Below are positions 46,658 to 56,655 of a DNA stretch of 64,000 nt, piece after piece. The notes beneath the pieces are model-generated. The model saw nothing but the letters and a program-made list of their open reading frames with translations. It was not told the origin of the DNA and ran no database searches. This DNA is from Kwoniella bestiolae CBS 10118 (lineage: Eukaryota; Basidiomycota; Tremellomycetes; Tremellales; Cryptococcaceae). Numbering within the stretch: the first letter of the stretch is position 1; every line of letters begins with the position of its first letter. The position numbers and the translations under genes are program-made. Location of the stretch: positions 4,296,001 to 4,360,000 of the forward strand of contig NC_089241.1 in NCBI RefSeq assembly GCF_000512585.2, given 5' to 3'.

Positions 46658-46995
46658 GGCAAGATAAATCGCTTCTCTATGGCTGATTGGTCTTCACGGA
46701 AGAGAAACTATTCGTATCGTATTTGAAAACAAAATAGAAAGCGACCAGGTCCACCGGTGCTTTGATCACAGTCATGCGGTGTTGACAAAAAGGGTTAGCA
46801 AACCGAGGCATTCTGAAAATCCGGTGACCAGACGGGTGGAGGTTGCACAGGACTGTATGCCGAATACCGTGTAGGCTTTTTCACCTAGACTAGCGCTCGT
46901 GATGTCGCTGACTGCCCGTGGTGTGCATAAGAAGACATGCTCGATGCGATTCTTGCCCACTCAGCCATGACTTGAGCACACATACTTTACTCACC
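46658..46995. promoter_or_regulatory. Divergent promoter, regulator / dioxygenase
   Basis: 338 bases shared between the Zn2Cys6 regulator (minus) and the PhyH-type dioxygenase (plus). CGG triplets are sparse here (CCGGTG near 46753 and 46821). No strong dyad recognised. Confidence 0.45.
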
Positions 46996-48121
46996 ATGCC
47001 AGTAAGGACCGACGCTCCCACAATAGTAAAATTGACCGATGAAGAACGTACGACTGGTGTCCTATCCCCGTCCAGCTTGTACGACGCTGTCGCTGCGTTC
47101 CACAAGGATGGTGTGATCGTACTCGCCAATGCTATCCCTATCGACGTTGTAGACAAGCTCAATGAGCGGATGATGGTAGACACCGATCGCATCATGGCGG
47201 GAACAGTCATGGGAGTCCACTGGAAGTGAGTTGAGGTGTGAGGTGTGAACCTGCTCAGTCGCTGACAGGTCATTCAGCCAAGGCATCGAATGCGGCAACA
47301 TATCGCAGGTCCCTCCCCTTGTGAAAGGTGCGTTTTATCATAGTGGATCTGGCAGTTCAGCACTAACTCAACGCTCTAGGCTACCTGTTCCCAGAAATCT
47401 ACGCAAACAAACCCGCGTCCACCGTCCTTACCCAACTGCTCGGACCAAGACCTGAACTTCACTACGTCCGATCCAACACATTGATAGGTCACGCTCCTGA
47501 GCGACAGGACGTCCATAGGGATATCAAAGGACGCCATCTGCCAGCTCCCACGGCCATCGCCATGAACGTTTGTCTCATCGACGCTCACGCGAAGAACGGA
47601 TCCACCGAGATATGGCTGGGCACTCATCGGGAGCAGACTTTGGACGATTATGTGGGGTTGAAGTCAGGAGATGTGAAGAAGAGCGCCTTGGAGAAGAGAC
47701 GACAGGTGAGGCCACCCATGCAGCCTGATCTGCCAAAGGGAAGTTTGGTATTGCGGGACTTGCGATTATGGTGGGTTCGTCCAAACTTCGGTTGATTCCT
47801 GCTGACTTCTTTGCTAGGCACGCGGGTATGCACAACGAGACGGATGATATACGGGTCATGCTTGCTCTCGTTTACACCGCTGCGTGAGTTCGCCGCTGTT
47901 GGAGCTAGACCTGTGCTTACGGATTCTCCAGGTGGTATAAAAACCCTCTTCTGCCACCCTGGCCAAAGTCGATCCAAGCGGAGATTGAATCTCTTGGTGC
48001 GATCAACAATACGTGGGTGGGCGGTACATTCTACGACGACGAGGAAGGGAAGAAGGACTATCTTGCTATCGAGTTTGATGGAAATTTCGGGACAAGCTTG
48101 GACGATTTGATGGAGGCGTAG
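46996..48121 (+). CDS. PhyH-family Fe(II)/2-oxoglutarate dioxygenase
   Basis: Five exons (46996..47225, 47278..47327, 47380..47770, 47818..47883, 47932..48121) give 308 residues, a normal size for the phytanoyl-CoA dioxygenase superfamily. The N-terminal part has AAFHKDGVIVLANAIP, typical of the family. The iron ligands are visible: HRDIKG (His-x-Asp, near residue 155) and the distal His in LWHAGMHNETDDIRVMLALV (near residue 238), followed by the 2-oxoglutarate-binding Arg. It should hydroxylate a small molecule with O2 and 2-oxoglutarate. The substrate is unknown; bacterial and fungal relatives act on secondary metabolites, mugineic-type acids and lipids. It is the first enzyme gene of the putative catabolic region and divergent from a regulator. 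Confidence 0.85.
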
Positions 48122-48484
48122 CATGGAGTGTGTACGTATCTGACTACGACTGAGCCGCGTTTGTGTTTTGATGCGATATAGCATTGACAAATGCTACGTT
48201 GGCTATGCGAGAGTCTGATCCGACTGCAGACGAAAGAACAATACAATTTCCAAATATGACTGTCCGACAAAATCGGAGGCTTCTTCGCCGCCGAGATTCA
48301 CGGTTGACTGGGGCTATTTTCGAGAGGACTGACGTGAATAATTCCGGTCCGAGTTCATCGCCTAAACCCGTGTGAAAGGATCCGCGTTTGATGTTCTTTA
48401 TCTCTGGCTTATCGTCATCTCCTGTTGTTCAAGTATGTCACAAGACGTATCCAATTTCACTCCTCGCCATTCATCAATTCAACG
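48122..48484. other. Intergenic, nitrilase promoter
   Basis: About 360 bases between head-to-tail enzyme genes. The frame open upstream of the nitrilase ATG has no start codon. Nothing else seen. Confidence 0.35.
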
Positions 48485-49838
48485 ATGCCGTCTAAAGTCA
48501 AAGTAGCGGCTATTCAGACATGCCCGGTGGCCTTTGACCTCGTAGCTTCCCTTGACAAATACGAAAAATTAGTCAGCGAGGTCCTACAAAAGGATAGAGC
48601 AGATCTAGTGGTACTCCCGGAAGCGTCGCTGAGCGCATACCCCAGGTTCTTAAGCTTTCAGATCGGGACTAGAACGGATGATAACAGGGAGTGGTTCAGT
48701 CGCTACGTCAAGGTGTGTGTGGTGTTTGCGACTATTTCTCAGAACCGGGCTAGGAATTGATGCTGTATTTTACTCGTAGTCCAGTGTAAAGGTACCCCTT
48801 GATGCGGTGGGAAAGGAGTGGCTCAACGATCAGCCCATATACAGCGAAGAACACGATTTCTATGGGTTTCAAAAACTGTGTTTGATATCAAAGAAACAGG
48901 GAATTGTGAGTTAGTCGCCTCTTCCACGCAAGCCCATCCTGAAATCACTTCACCAGTACCTGTCGATAGGCGTGGTCGAGCGCTCGCTGGTCGGCTCAAC
49001 GTTATGGTGTACGAACCTGCTGTTTTCCCCAAGAGGCGTACTCTTGTCCAAGCACAGGAAGCTCCAACCCACCGCGGCCGAAAGAATCGTATGGTCTCAA
49101 GGTGATGCGACGAACACAGCTGCGGATGGTGGAGTGGAGGATAATTTACCTGTTGTGCAGACCAAGATAGGGAAGATTGGCGGATTGATCTGCTGGGAGA
49201 GTGAGTGCAGACCTCTCTGAAACTGATGCTGATTTCGTCATCATAGACTATATGCCCCTTGCGAGGTACCAACTATACAGGAAAGGCGTGGAGATGTGAG
49301 TGGTTGTGGGACCGAAGGACGAGTTCTCTTACATGGTATCTCCAGATACACAGCCCCTACGGCAGACAGTAGGCCTACCAACTTGCCAAGTGTGCAACAT
49401 ATAGCTCAGGAGGGGAGGTGTTTCGTAATCTCAGGTAAGCCGGATGTGTCGAAGTAGGAGCAATGCTCATACCCTATCAAACCAGTTAATCAATACCACG
49501 CCCCGTCAGACTTCCCAGCAGACTATCCACCTTCACTGGCTTTGACCCCATCGGAGAAAGAACAAAACAAAGCTTGGTCTAGAGGTGGTTCGAGTATTGT
49601 TGGGCCTTTGGGACAAGTGCTAGTCGGTCCCTTGTGGGATCAGGAGGGTGTCATTACTGCGGAGGTGAGTATGACCTCGTAGCTGCTATCGCTGGCTGAA
49701 CACCTGAGACAGCTCGATCTCGATTCGTTGCACGGTGCGAAACTAGATTTCGACGTTGCGGAGCATTACTCGAGGCACGATCTTTTGTTGGGCCTTCTCA
49801 ATCTTCCTGCGGCGGCAAGTGTCGAGGAGGCTTCCTGA
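48485..49838 (+). CDS. Nitrilase (aliphatic/aromatic nitrilase branch)
   Basis: Seven exons (48485..48712, 48780..48905, 48957..49200, 49247..49295, 49346..49434, 49486..49664, 49713..49838) give 346 residues. The complete catalytic triad is present: Glu in DLVVLPEASLSAYP (near 46), Lys in SKHRKLQPTAAERIVW (near 135) and Cys in KIGGLICWENYMPLARY (near 168), the last split across an intron. The 'CWEN.MPL.R' form is that of true nitrilases (branch 1) rather than amidases or carbamylases. The reaction is nitrile plus water to carboxylic acid and ammonia; fungal relatives include arylacetonitrilases and cyanide hydratases. It would provide nitrogen and a carboxylate, which fits the Jen-like carboxylate transporter 4 kb downstream. 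Confidence 0.9.
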
Positions 49839-50622
49839 GAGGAGAGACAATGGCTTGACTCGAAGGACATGATCCGCGAAAGAAGTTGAAGCCACCATCA
49901 AGATACCTTCCAATGGATTGCATGCATATAGTAACCTCCTCAACGATTTGCTAAGCAGATGACGGTGGAACAGGCGGTTCATACGAGTCTTGGTGGCAAA
50001 GGAAGGAAGGGGGAGACGAGCGATCTTGCCGGGATTCGCTTGCATTCGGTCTCTTGAGCTCGCGTCATACCTATTCACATCTAATACATCGTAGCCCATG
50101 TCACTATCAGTGGAGGGGAAGGTGTATCCAATCAGTCACATGTGATCGAAACACTCAATTTTCGATCGAATTGCCAGCTGCAGATCGGTTTGCCTTGCTG
50201 ATGAAGTGCAGAAGGATCCTTGCTACTTGGAGACGACCGTCGTTTGATTGGGTGTAACTCATTGACTCTGTGTAGTTTGTCTTACCCTCGTGCTGGCTTC
50301 TTAGAATGCTTAGAGCGCTTTCCGAGCATTGATAGGAGCATTCGTGGTCGCGTATTCGTGGAATACTAGCTACTCCCCTTCTGTTGAGAGTGACTGCTGT
50401 TTGTTGACCAAACTTTCGGTGCAATTCATCTTGCATTTCGAATCCTCATTCAACTGCAAAGTTCATCCCATGTGAGTGCCGTGAATTGTCCCAGCGGAAG
50501 ACCTTCATGCAGTCCCTTGGCGCCTACTGCTTGGGTAAATAGAGATGATTGAATTTGTATATTACGATTGCCTCAAATTCGGATTCATGATTCAAACGTG
50601 AACCTCACTGCCATTCCCAGTT
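49839..50622. other. Intergenic, no gene seen
   Basis: About 780 bases between the nitrilase and the end of the minus-strand dehydrogenase. Short ORFs only; no repeats or RNA genes recognised. Confidence 0.4.
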
Positions 50623-51651
50623 CTATATTGGTCCCTTTGCCATTGCGCCCTATGCAGAGTCAGCCAGCAACCCTACGGTCTGGAAAAGCTAAAGGAAAAA
50701 AGCTTACTCCGTCCACCGTGATGACTTCACCAGTGATAAAGGCACTTGCCGCAGAAGCCAGGAAGACAGCTGGGCCTCGGAAGTCATCTGGCGAGCCCCA
50801 ACGGTTGCCCGGGGTACCTAACAATCTGCTTTCAACGAAAGAAGGATCCTTTCGGGCTTCGGTATTGCTGTAACGGGATAATCAGATAGTCTCATTGGAA
50901 TTCGAAACAAACAACAAGAAGCGCACTTACATATCCGTAGCTATGGAACCAGGAGCAATAGCGTTGACGGTGATGTTGTGTTTCGCCCATTCATTGCTCA
51001 ATGCTTTTGTCAGCTGTGTGACACCCCCCTTTGCTGCGGAGTAACTGGCCACCCGGAAGCCGCCGATAAAAGAATTCAACGAAGCGACGTTGATGATCCG
51101 GCCCCTCCCAAGAGGGATCATGTGTCGCCCAGCAGCTTGACAGAGTATGAAAAGCGAGTTGAGGTTCACGTTGATTACCTACGGAAATAACTGTCTAGCC
51201 GCTCGATCGCACCCTGGGCTCACGTAATGCCAATCTTCCGTTGTGACGTCGACCGTGTCACATCTTGACAACATCCCACCGCAGTTGATCAAGATGTGTA
51301 TCTCGGGTGTGAGCTCCAAAGCCTTGTCAAAGACCGTCTTGCAATCCCCAACATCGTTCAAATCGCACCCAATGATGTCCGCCTGTCCACCCGCAGCTCG
51401 GATCTCATCACGGGTGATGGTGTTGGTCAGATCACGCTGTGCGAGAACGACCCTTGCACCAGCTTGCGCAAGAGCGAGCGAGATAGCACGTCCGATGCCT
51501 GTTACGATGTGAATAATGAGTGCGTTTGACATATGTGATTGTTGACGAATCACGGCTTACCCCGAGATCCGCCAGTGATTAGGGCGTTCTGACCTTTGAG
51601 CGAGAACAAATCCAGGACGGGCACTGAAGGCGTATCGGCGAGAGCATTCAT
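50623..51651 (-). CDS. Short-chain dehydrogenase, KduD/gluconate 5-dehydrogenase-like
   Basis: Five exons on the minus strand (51561..51651, 51224..51498, 50931..51178, 50708..50867, 50623..50649) give 266 residues, typical of classical SDRs. Motifs: ALITGGSRGIGRAISLALAQ (cofactor-binding TGxxxGxG), CDLNDVGD, ILINCGGM (NNAG variant), IINVASLN with the catalytic Ser, and YSAAKGG (YxxxK), then IAPGSIATDI and FITGEVITVDGGA. The last intron (50650..50707) was chosen so that the conserved VDGG end is kept; a 28-nt alternative seems too short. The overall pattern resembles 2-dehydro-3-deoxygluconate or gluconate 5-dehydrogenases, which oxidise sugar acids with NAD(P). It shares a 326-base promoter with the type II dehydroquinase. 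Confidence 0.85.
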
Positions 51652-51977
51652 CGTGGGGTTCGACGGGTTGTATGCGGTTCAGCATTGCGATGGAGAGACT
51701 TGAAATGGCCTTCGGAAGTGTGATAGATGTCAGCTACCAATGTAGTGATGAGTAATCCTCGAGTTCGGCCCGGCTCATAGTCACAAGGGGAAGGCTCATG
51801 ATCACGAGGCGAACGATAGATAGAGCGGCCCGTCACACGTGAGCGGGCCGACAAACATCTCTTATCATAGACATGCATATATATATATATATGTATATGT
51901 AATATACACATATGCACCTGTCTGTATCCGGATTCGCCTTTCCTTGGCTCCGTGATCTGTCTCACGTACTCGCAATC
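51652..51977. promoter_or_regulatory. Divergent promoter, dehydrogenase / dehydroquinase
   Basis: 326 bases between starts at 51651 (minus) and 51978 (plus). Contains a TA-dinucleotide run at about 51877-51899, which may act as TATA region for both genes, and a GC-rich CGGCCCGG near 51767. Co-regulation of the pair is likely. Confidence 0.5.
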
Positions 51978-52680
51978 ATGAGGGACGGCAAACGCTCAGT
52001 GCTGGTCATCAACGGACCTAATCTCAATCTCCTTGGTGTTCGAGAGCCACACAGTAAGTGAACTACCTCAAGCACAAGCTAATACCTCAATCTCAAGTGC
52101 GAGCTAATACCTCCTTTCAGTTTATGGCTCAGAGACACTCGAGGATGTGATCAACGCTGGAAAGGCTCAGGCCGAAGCTGCAGGAGCGCACATTGACTTC
52201 TTCCAAAGGCACGTGGTGATCGATAGTTCTTGAGCCGTAGCTAGCTGACAGAATCGTCGACAGCAATTGGGAAGGAGCCGTTGTTGACCGGATCCAAGCC
52301 GCTAGGACTGATGGTACCGACAGTATCATTCTGAACCCTGGAGGCTGGACCCATTATTCGATCGCGATCCGAGATGCTCTGCTCGGCGTCGCCGTCCCTT
52401 TCATCGAGGTGAATCAAAGCTGATCGTGTTCGACCTTATGTTCGACTTACCGATGCTGACACGATGAATATAGCTACATGTGGCCAACATCCATGCGAGG
52501 GAAGAATGGCGACACCACTCCGTGTTCCACGACAAAGCCACCTGTGTTATTGTGAGTTGACGACCGTTTTGAACGCTCTGCTGATGACATCAGATGGGAT
52601 GTGGTGTTAAGGGATACGAATTCGCCATCAACATGGTTTTGAACCACGAGAAGAAGTTCCCGGCGAAGGAATCTGTGTGA
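51978..52680 (+). CDS. Type II 3-dehydroquinate dehydratase (catabolic dehydroquinase)
   Basis: Five exons (51978..52053, 52121..52208, 52264..52408, 52474..52551, 52594..52680) give 157 residues, the standard length. Motifs: VLVINGPNLNLLGVREPHIY with the catalytic loop Arg and Tyr, FFQSNWEGAVVDRI, ILNPGGWTHYSIAIRDAL, and ELHVANIHAREEWRHHS with the catalytic His (consensus 'ELHLSN', here Ser to Ala), then GCGVKGYEFAI. It forms a dodecamer and dehydrates 3-dehydroquinate to 3-dehydroshikimate. In fungi this type serves quinate catabolism (QutE/Qa-2), while biosynthesis uses the pentafunctional AROM protein. The second intron appears to begin with GC (AG|GCACGT at 52209), needed to keep the invariant QSN. 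No quinate dehydrogenase is recognised in the window. Confidence 0.92.
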
Positions 52681-52873
52681 AGCTAGCAGCTTTACTTGCA
52701 TCATGCACCTTGCTCTGTCACCTCAATCCATCGTGCATTCAGATTTACAAAAAGCATTTCACTGCGAAGATGAATTAATTCGAGCACTCCGCTGAGCGGA
52801 AGAACTAACGCGAGTACGAATTTCACCGAGAAGAACGCGATCCTCGCCGATACTGAACACCAAAATTGCAGAC

Positions 52874-54859
52874 CTAAACGCGGTGGGCTCGTGGGGTCGC
52901 CTCTTCCATGTGCACCGTTTCGTGCTTATGATCGCCGTCGTGGGTGTCATCAAAGTATTTCTCAGGTCCGACAGCGAATGCTGGCGCCTCTTCCTCGTAA
53001 TGCGATGAGTGTTGCTCCAGGCCGAACAGACAAAGCAGAATGAGTACACCCGCAGCGGCCTGGCCATCGTGACACAAAAACTTGTCAGCTCACAAATGGG
53101 TCACGCTGCCAGAATATGAACCCACGCCAATGAGAATGGCAGAAACACGGCCATATTCTGGGAGGCCTGTCTTCGGATCCTTGAGACGCTCGCCCGCAGT
53201 CGCCTCGATCTGAGCACTAGCGCTAGCGACCATATTTCCGACCTGATAGGCGACACCTGGCCACATGGCACGGAAAGCAGGAGGCGAGATCTCGCTCAAG
53301 TAAACGGGGACGATGCCATAAGCACTGGGTTGAGCAAACGATTAGCACAGAGTACCCCTATCTCCCAATGCACGGCTTACCCCTGAACCCCGAATTGCAC
53401 GAAAAAACCTCCGGCCGCCAGCCCGGAGAACGTATCAGGGATCAGCCAGAGCGGGATCATGCAGCCCATGAACAGAGCAAAAGCAATCATGGTGAGTCGT
53501 CGACCCAGGAATTGAGATATCCAACCACCCAAGAAACATCCACAGATGGAACCGACCTAGGCAGTGTCATTAGCGTTTGAGACGCAATGCTCCCTCAGCC
53601 CACTTACATTGCTGATGATGGTGATGACGGTCGACTGATGAGCCGAGAGCCCCTTTGACTTTTGCAAGTAGGTTGGGTACAAGTCTTGAGATCCGTGGGA
53701 ATAAAAGTTGAAAGCACTCATGAATAGAATGCCGTACACACATCGGACCCAGTGTCGGCGAGCCATACGACCGACCTCCCTGAGGAATAGCGTGTTCTTC
53801 CTTGACTCGGTAGTCTCCACACCGGAAGCTTTTTGCAGTCGCTTTTGCTCGGCGAACCATGTGCTCTCTGGCAGGACCAGACGGAATACAGCAGCAAAGG
53901 TACTGAAAGCGGCACCCGCGTAAAATAGGTTTCTCCAGCCGGTGACAGCAGCCACGTGTTTGTTCAAGTTGATACAAGCGATAACGAGGTAGCCAGTTCT
54001 GTAACAGAACGGGGTTTTTAGCCTTGCGAGGAAGCTTCTTCCTTGTTCGACTCACGGATAACCGAGTTGGATCAAGCCACTAAACAGCCCACGGCATTCA
54101 ACGGGCATGTTCTCGAGAGCGAGAGAGACAGCCATTCCCCAAGGTCCCTGGGGGAGACATGTCAGCAATTGTCATGTTCGATACTGCCACACTTGGCATC
54201 ACTCACACCCATGAGACAGCCGAACAATGCTCGGACACCGAGGAACTGCTTGAAGGTCTTGATAAACCCGGTTCCAAGCGAGACTATAGCCAACAACAAC
54301 AGATTCGCTATCAAGGGCCATTTACTGTCAAGAAACGAATCGGTGTCAGCGTATCAGCCAATCCTGCCTCCCGCTCAACGCACCGTCCGTACCGATCGGA
54401 AAGCAAGCCGAAGATCAGAGCGCCTACACCTCGCAGGAGCAGAGTAAGCGTGATAGCAAGGGAGACGTCGGCCGCAGTTTTATGGAAGTACGTGGCAAGG
54501 CGAGTGGAAGCCAAAGATACCGCAAAGAAGCTATCCGCTCAAAGGAATTTAGCTACCAAGAGAACGACCACCCAAAGCCTGATCGGGGGCTTACTCAATG
54601 GCATCGATGATCCATGCAAACCATCCTGCCAGAAAGAAGCACCACTGAAGTGGTGTAAGCATTGTCATAAGCTTGAAAGGGTTGGTCGCCTTGCGCTGTG
54701 AATGAAGATATCAGCGGTGTCGACGAAATTCTGGTTGACTCACCCTCTCATGTTTCGGGGGCAGCCAAGGGAGATTTTGGACTGCTCGAAAGTGATAAGC
54801 CACTGTCGTCGCGTCGAGCGTGACTACGACTTACCAAAAGTCTGGAAAGTGTACGCCAT
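52874..54859 (-). CDS. Jen1-like MFS carboxylate transporter
   Basis: Ten exons on the minus strand (54835..54859, 54744..54784, 54595..54695, 54384..54530, 54207..54324, 54056..54147, 53608..53998, 53381..53556, 53126..53324, 52874..53059) give 491 residues with phases closing. Family pattern: MLTPLQWCFFLAGWFAWIID then AIDFFAVSLASTRLATYFHK, GVGALIFGLLSDRYGRKWPL, FGCLMGGPWGMAVSLALENM, PVECRGLFSGLIQLGYPTGY, NFYSHGSQDLYPTYL (the NxxSHxxQDxxPT motif of Jen transporters), and PPAFRAMWPGVAYQVGNM. Jen1 and its kin import lactate, pyruvate and other short carboxylates by proton symport. The complete NxxS(H)GSQDLYPT motif supports carboxylate transport. The C-terminal tail is His/Asp/Glu-rich. It is divergent from the oxidoreductase across a 608-base promoter. 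Confidence 0.87.
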
Positions 54860-55467
54860 GTTGACAAAATGTGCCGACTGATGGAAAGGGTAGGGGGGCG
54901 GGGGGGAAGGGGTGCAGTTGGTGGCGGGGAGACGCTAAGACCAAGGATTTATAAATAATTGTTCCTCGTATTTGGGATTGACCAGCTGTCTCACTGTGCC
55001 TACACCATCGAACCGGTCGGGCCGCCCAGCAATGGAAAGATGTCCTAAAGTGCAGAAGGGAGAATGACTCATGCCACTCTCAGATCGTGTTTTAAAATAT
55101 AACCACTGGGCGGCCCGTGAACAGGTTAATCGGTTCCGGCGAGATGGTTGCATCAGCATTGTGGAGCCAACTTGTGGAGCCCAGGTTGTGGAGCCCAGTC
55201 TAAGCCGTGGAGATGCATGATTGCAGCAACCTTATCGTGGGCGTGGAAGGCACAGGCAGCTGACCAAGATTACAGCTTCGGGGTGGAGTACGACCGGGCC
55301 CGTTCCGTTCGGGCCGCTGGGCTTATAGCTCTATCCCAAGATAAGCCGTTTGCTGTAATGCCTCTGTTTTGTTTATAACGCCAGAGTAGTCCAGTCCAGT
55401 CTCCCACACACTCTCGCCGAAACCGACTCTACTTGACCGTCTCACCCACCTCCCATCACACATCACC
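54860..55467. promoter_or_regulatory. Divergent promoter with inverted and direct repeats
   Basis: 608 bases shared by the carboxylate transporter and the oxidoreductase. It contains a perfect 12-bp inverted pair, CGGGCCGCCCAG at 55018-55029 and its complement at 55106-55117, with further CGGGCC copies near 55296-55318. It also has three adjacent direct repeats of TTGTGGAGCC(C)A at about 55159-55202. CGG-containing dyads are typical Zn2Cys6 binding sites, and regulator genes of that class lie nearby. A G/C homopolymer-like stretch is at 54893-54913. Confidence 0.5.
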
Positions 55468-56655
55468 ATGAGCCCCACTCCTGCCAATCAACAAGCACAA
55501 TCTGCTCGACGCATAGGTGTCATCATGAACGGTGTCACCGGTCGTATGGGCACCAACCAGCATCTCATCCGATCCATCGTCGCCATTCGCGCTCAAGGTG
55601 GTGTGCTCTGCTCTGACGGCGAACGCATCATGCCCGAACCTATCCTTGTGGGCCGGAACGCAGCCAAGCTGCAGGAGCTGGCCACTGCACACGGCATCGA
55701 CTCGTCACGGTGCACGACCGACCTGGATGGCGCTTTGGCTGACCCGGAGAACATCATCTACTTTGACGCTCAAACCACTGGACGTCGTTTCGAGGCTGTC
55801 AAGAAGGCCATCGCTGCGGGAAAGCACCTGTACTGTGAAAAGCCTACCGCTGTGACGTCAGATGACGCTTACGAGCTGTACAAGATGGCTACAGCGGCGG
55901 GAGTCAAAAACGGCGTGGTACAAGACAAGCTCTGGCTTCCCGGACTACTCAAGCTCCGTACCCTCATCGACTCTGGCTTCTTTGGGGAGATCCTCAGCGT
56001 CAGAGGCGAGTTTGGCTACTGGGTTTTCACTGGCGACACGCCCGTGGTCCCTCAACGACCCAGCTGGAATTACAGAAAGGAGGACGACGGAGGTATCATC
56101 GTCGATATGCTGTGCCACTGGCGATACGTGCTTGCCAACCTCTTCGGCGAAGTCAAGGCCCTTTCGTGCTACGGTGCGACTCACATCCCTACTCGGCTGA
56201 ACGAACAAGGCAAGCGATACAAGTGTACCGCCGACGATGCGGCTTATTGCACATTCGAGTTGGCCGGAGGCATCGTCGCTCATTTCAACTCATCCTGGGT
56301 CACCCGTCCCCGTCGAGATGATCTCCTCACCATACAGGTCGATGGTACCAAAGGTTCTGCCGTCGCCGGTCTGCGCGACTGTGTGGTGCAGCACGAATCG
56401 TCTACTCCTCGACCCACTTGGAATCCGGATGTCCCCAGTACCATCGACCACTATGCGGCCTGGTCACGCGTCCCGGACTACCAGGTGTTCGACAACGCCT
56501 TCAAGGTACAATGGGAAATGTTCATGCGGCACGTTGTCAAGGATGAGCCTTGGAAATACGATTTGCTGGAGGGAGCCAGGGGTGTGCAGATGGCAGAAGT
56601 CGCGTTGAAGAGCTGGGAGCAGAGGAGGTGGGTCGACGTGCCAGAGATGAACTGA
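55468..56655 (+). CDS. Gfo/Idh/MocA-family oxidoreductase
   Basis: Intronless 395-residue ORF. The N-terminal Rossmann fold opens with RRIGVIMNGVTGRMGTNQHL (a G-x-x-G-x-x-G variant with GVTGRMG), and the family hallmark EKP occurs in AGKHLYCEKPTAVTSDDAYE near residue 125. The C-terminal half has the expected alpha/beta domain: LKLRTLIDSGFFGEILSVRG, DDGGIIVDMLCHWRYVLANL (with the His of the catalytic region), and GGIVAHFNSSW. Members oxidise or reduce sugars, inositols and sugar acids with NAD(P). The substrate cannot be read from sequence. Codon use looks more GC-rich than in neighbouring genes, and the absence of introns in a 1.2-kb gene here hints at bacterial origin. Head-to-head with the carboxylate transporter. 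Confidence 0.87.
   Translation: MSPTPANQQAQSARRIGVIMNGVTGRMGTNQHLIRSIVAIRAQGGVLCSDGERIMPEPILVGRNAAKLQELATAHGIDSSRCTTDLDGALADPENIIYFDAQTTGRRFEAVKKAIAAGKHLYCEKPTAVTSDDAYELYKMATAAGVKNGVVQDKLWLPGLLKLRTLIDSGFFGEILSVRGEFGYWVFTGDTPVVPQRPSWNYRKEDDGGIIVDMLCHWRYVLANLFGEVKALSCYGATHIPTRLNEQGKRYKCTADDAAYCTFELAGGIVAHFNSSWVTRPRRDDLLTIQVDGTKGSAVAGLRDCVVQHESSTPRPTWNPDVPSTIDHYAAWSRVPDYQVFDNAFKVQWEMFMRHVVKDEPWKYDLLEGARGVQMAEVALKSWEQRRWVDVPEMN

Noticed and set aside
50650..50707. Alternative 28-nt terminal intron (50680-50707) for the SDR gene
   Set aside because: Too short for this genome and it would lose the conserved VDGG ending, which the 58-nt intron keeps.
51877..51899. TA-dinucleotide microsatellite
   Set aside because: A simple repeat in a promoter; probably TATA-region function only.
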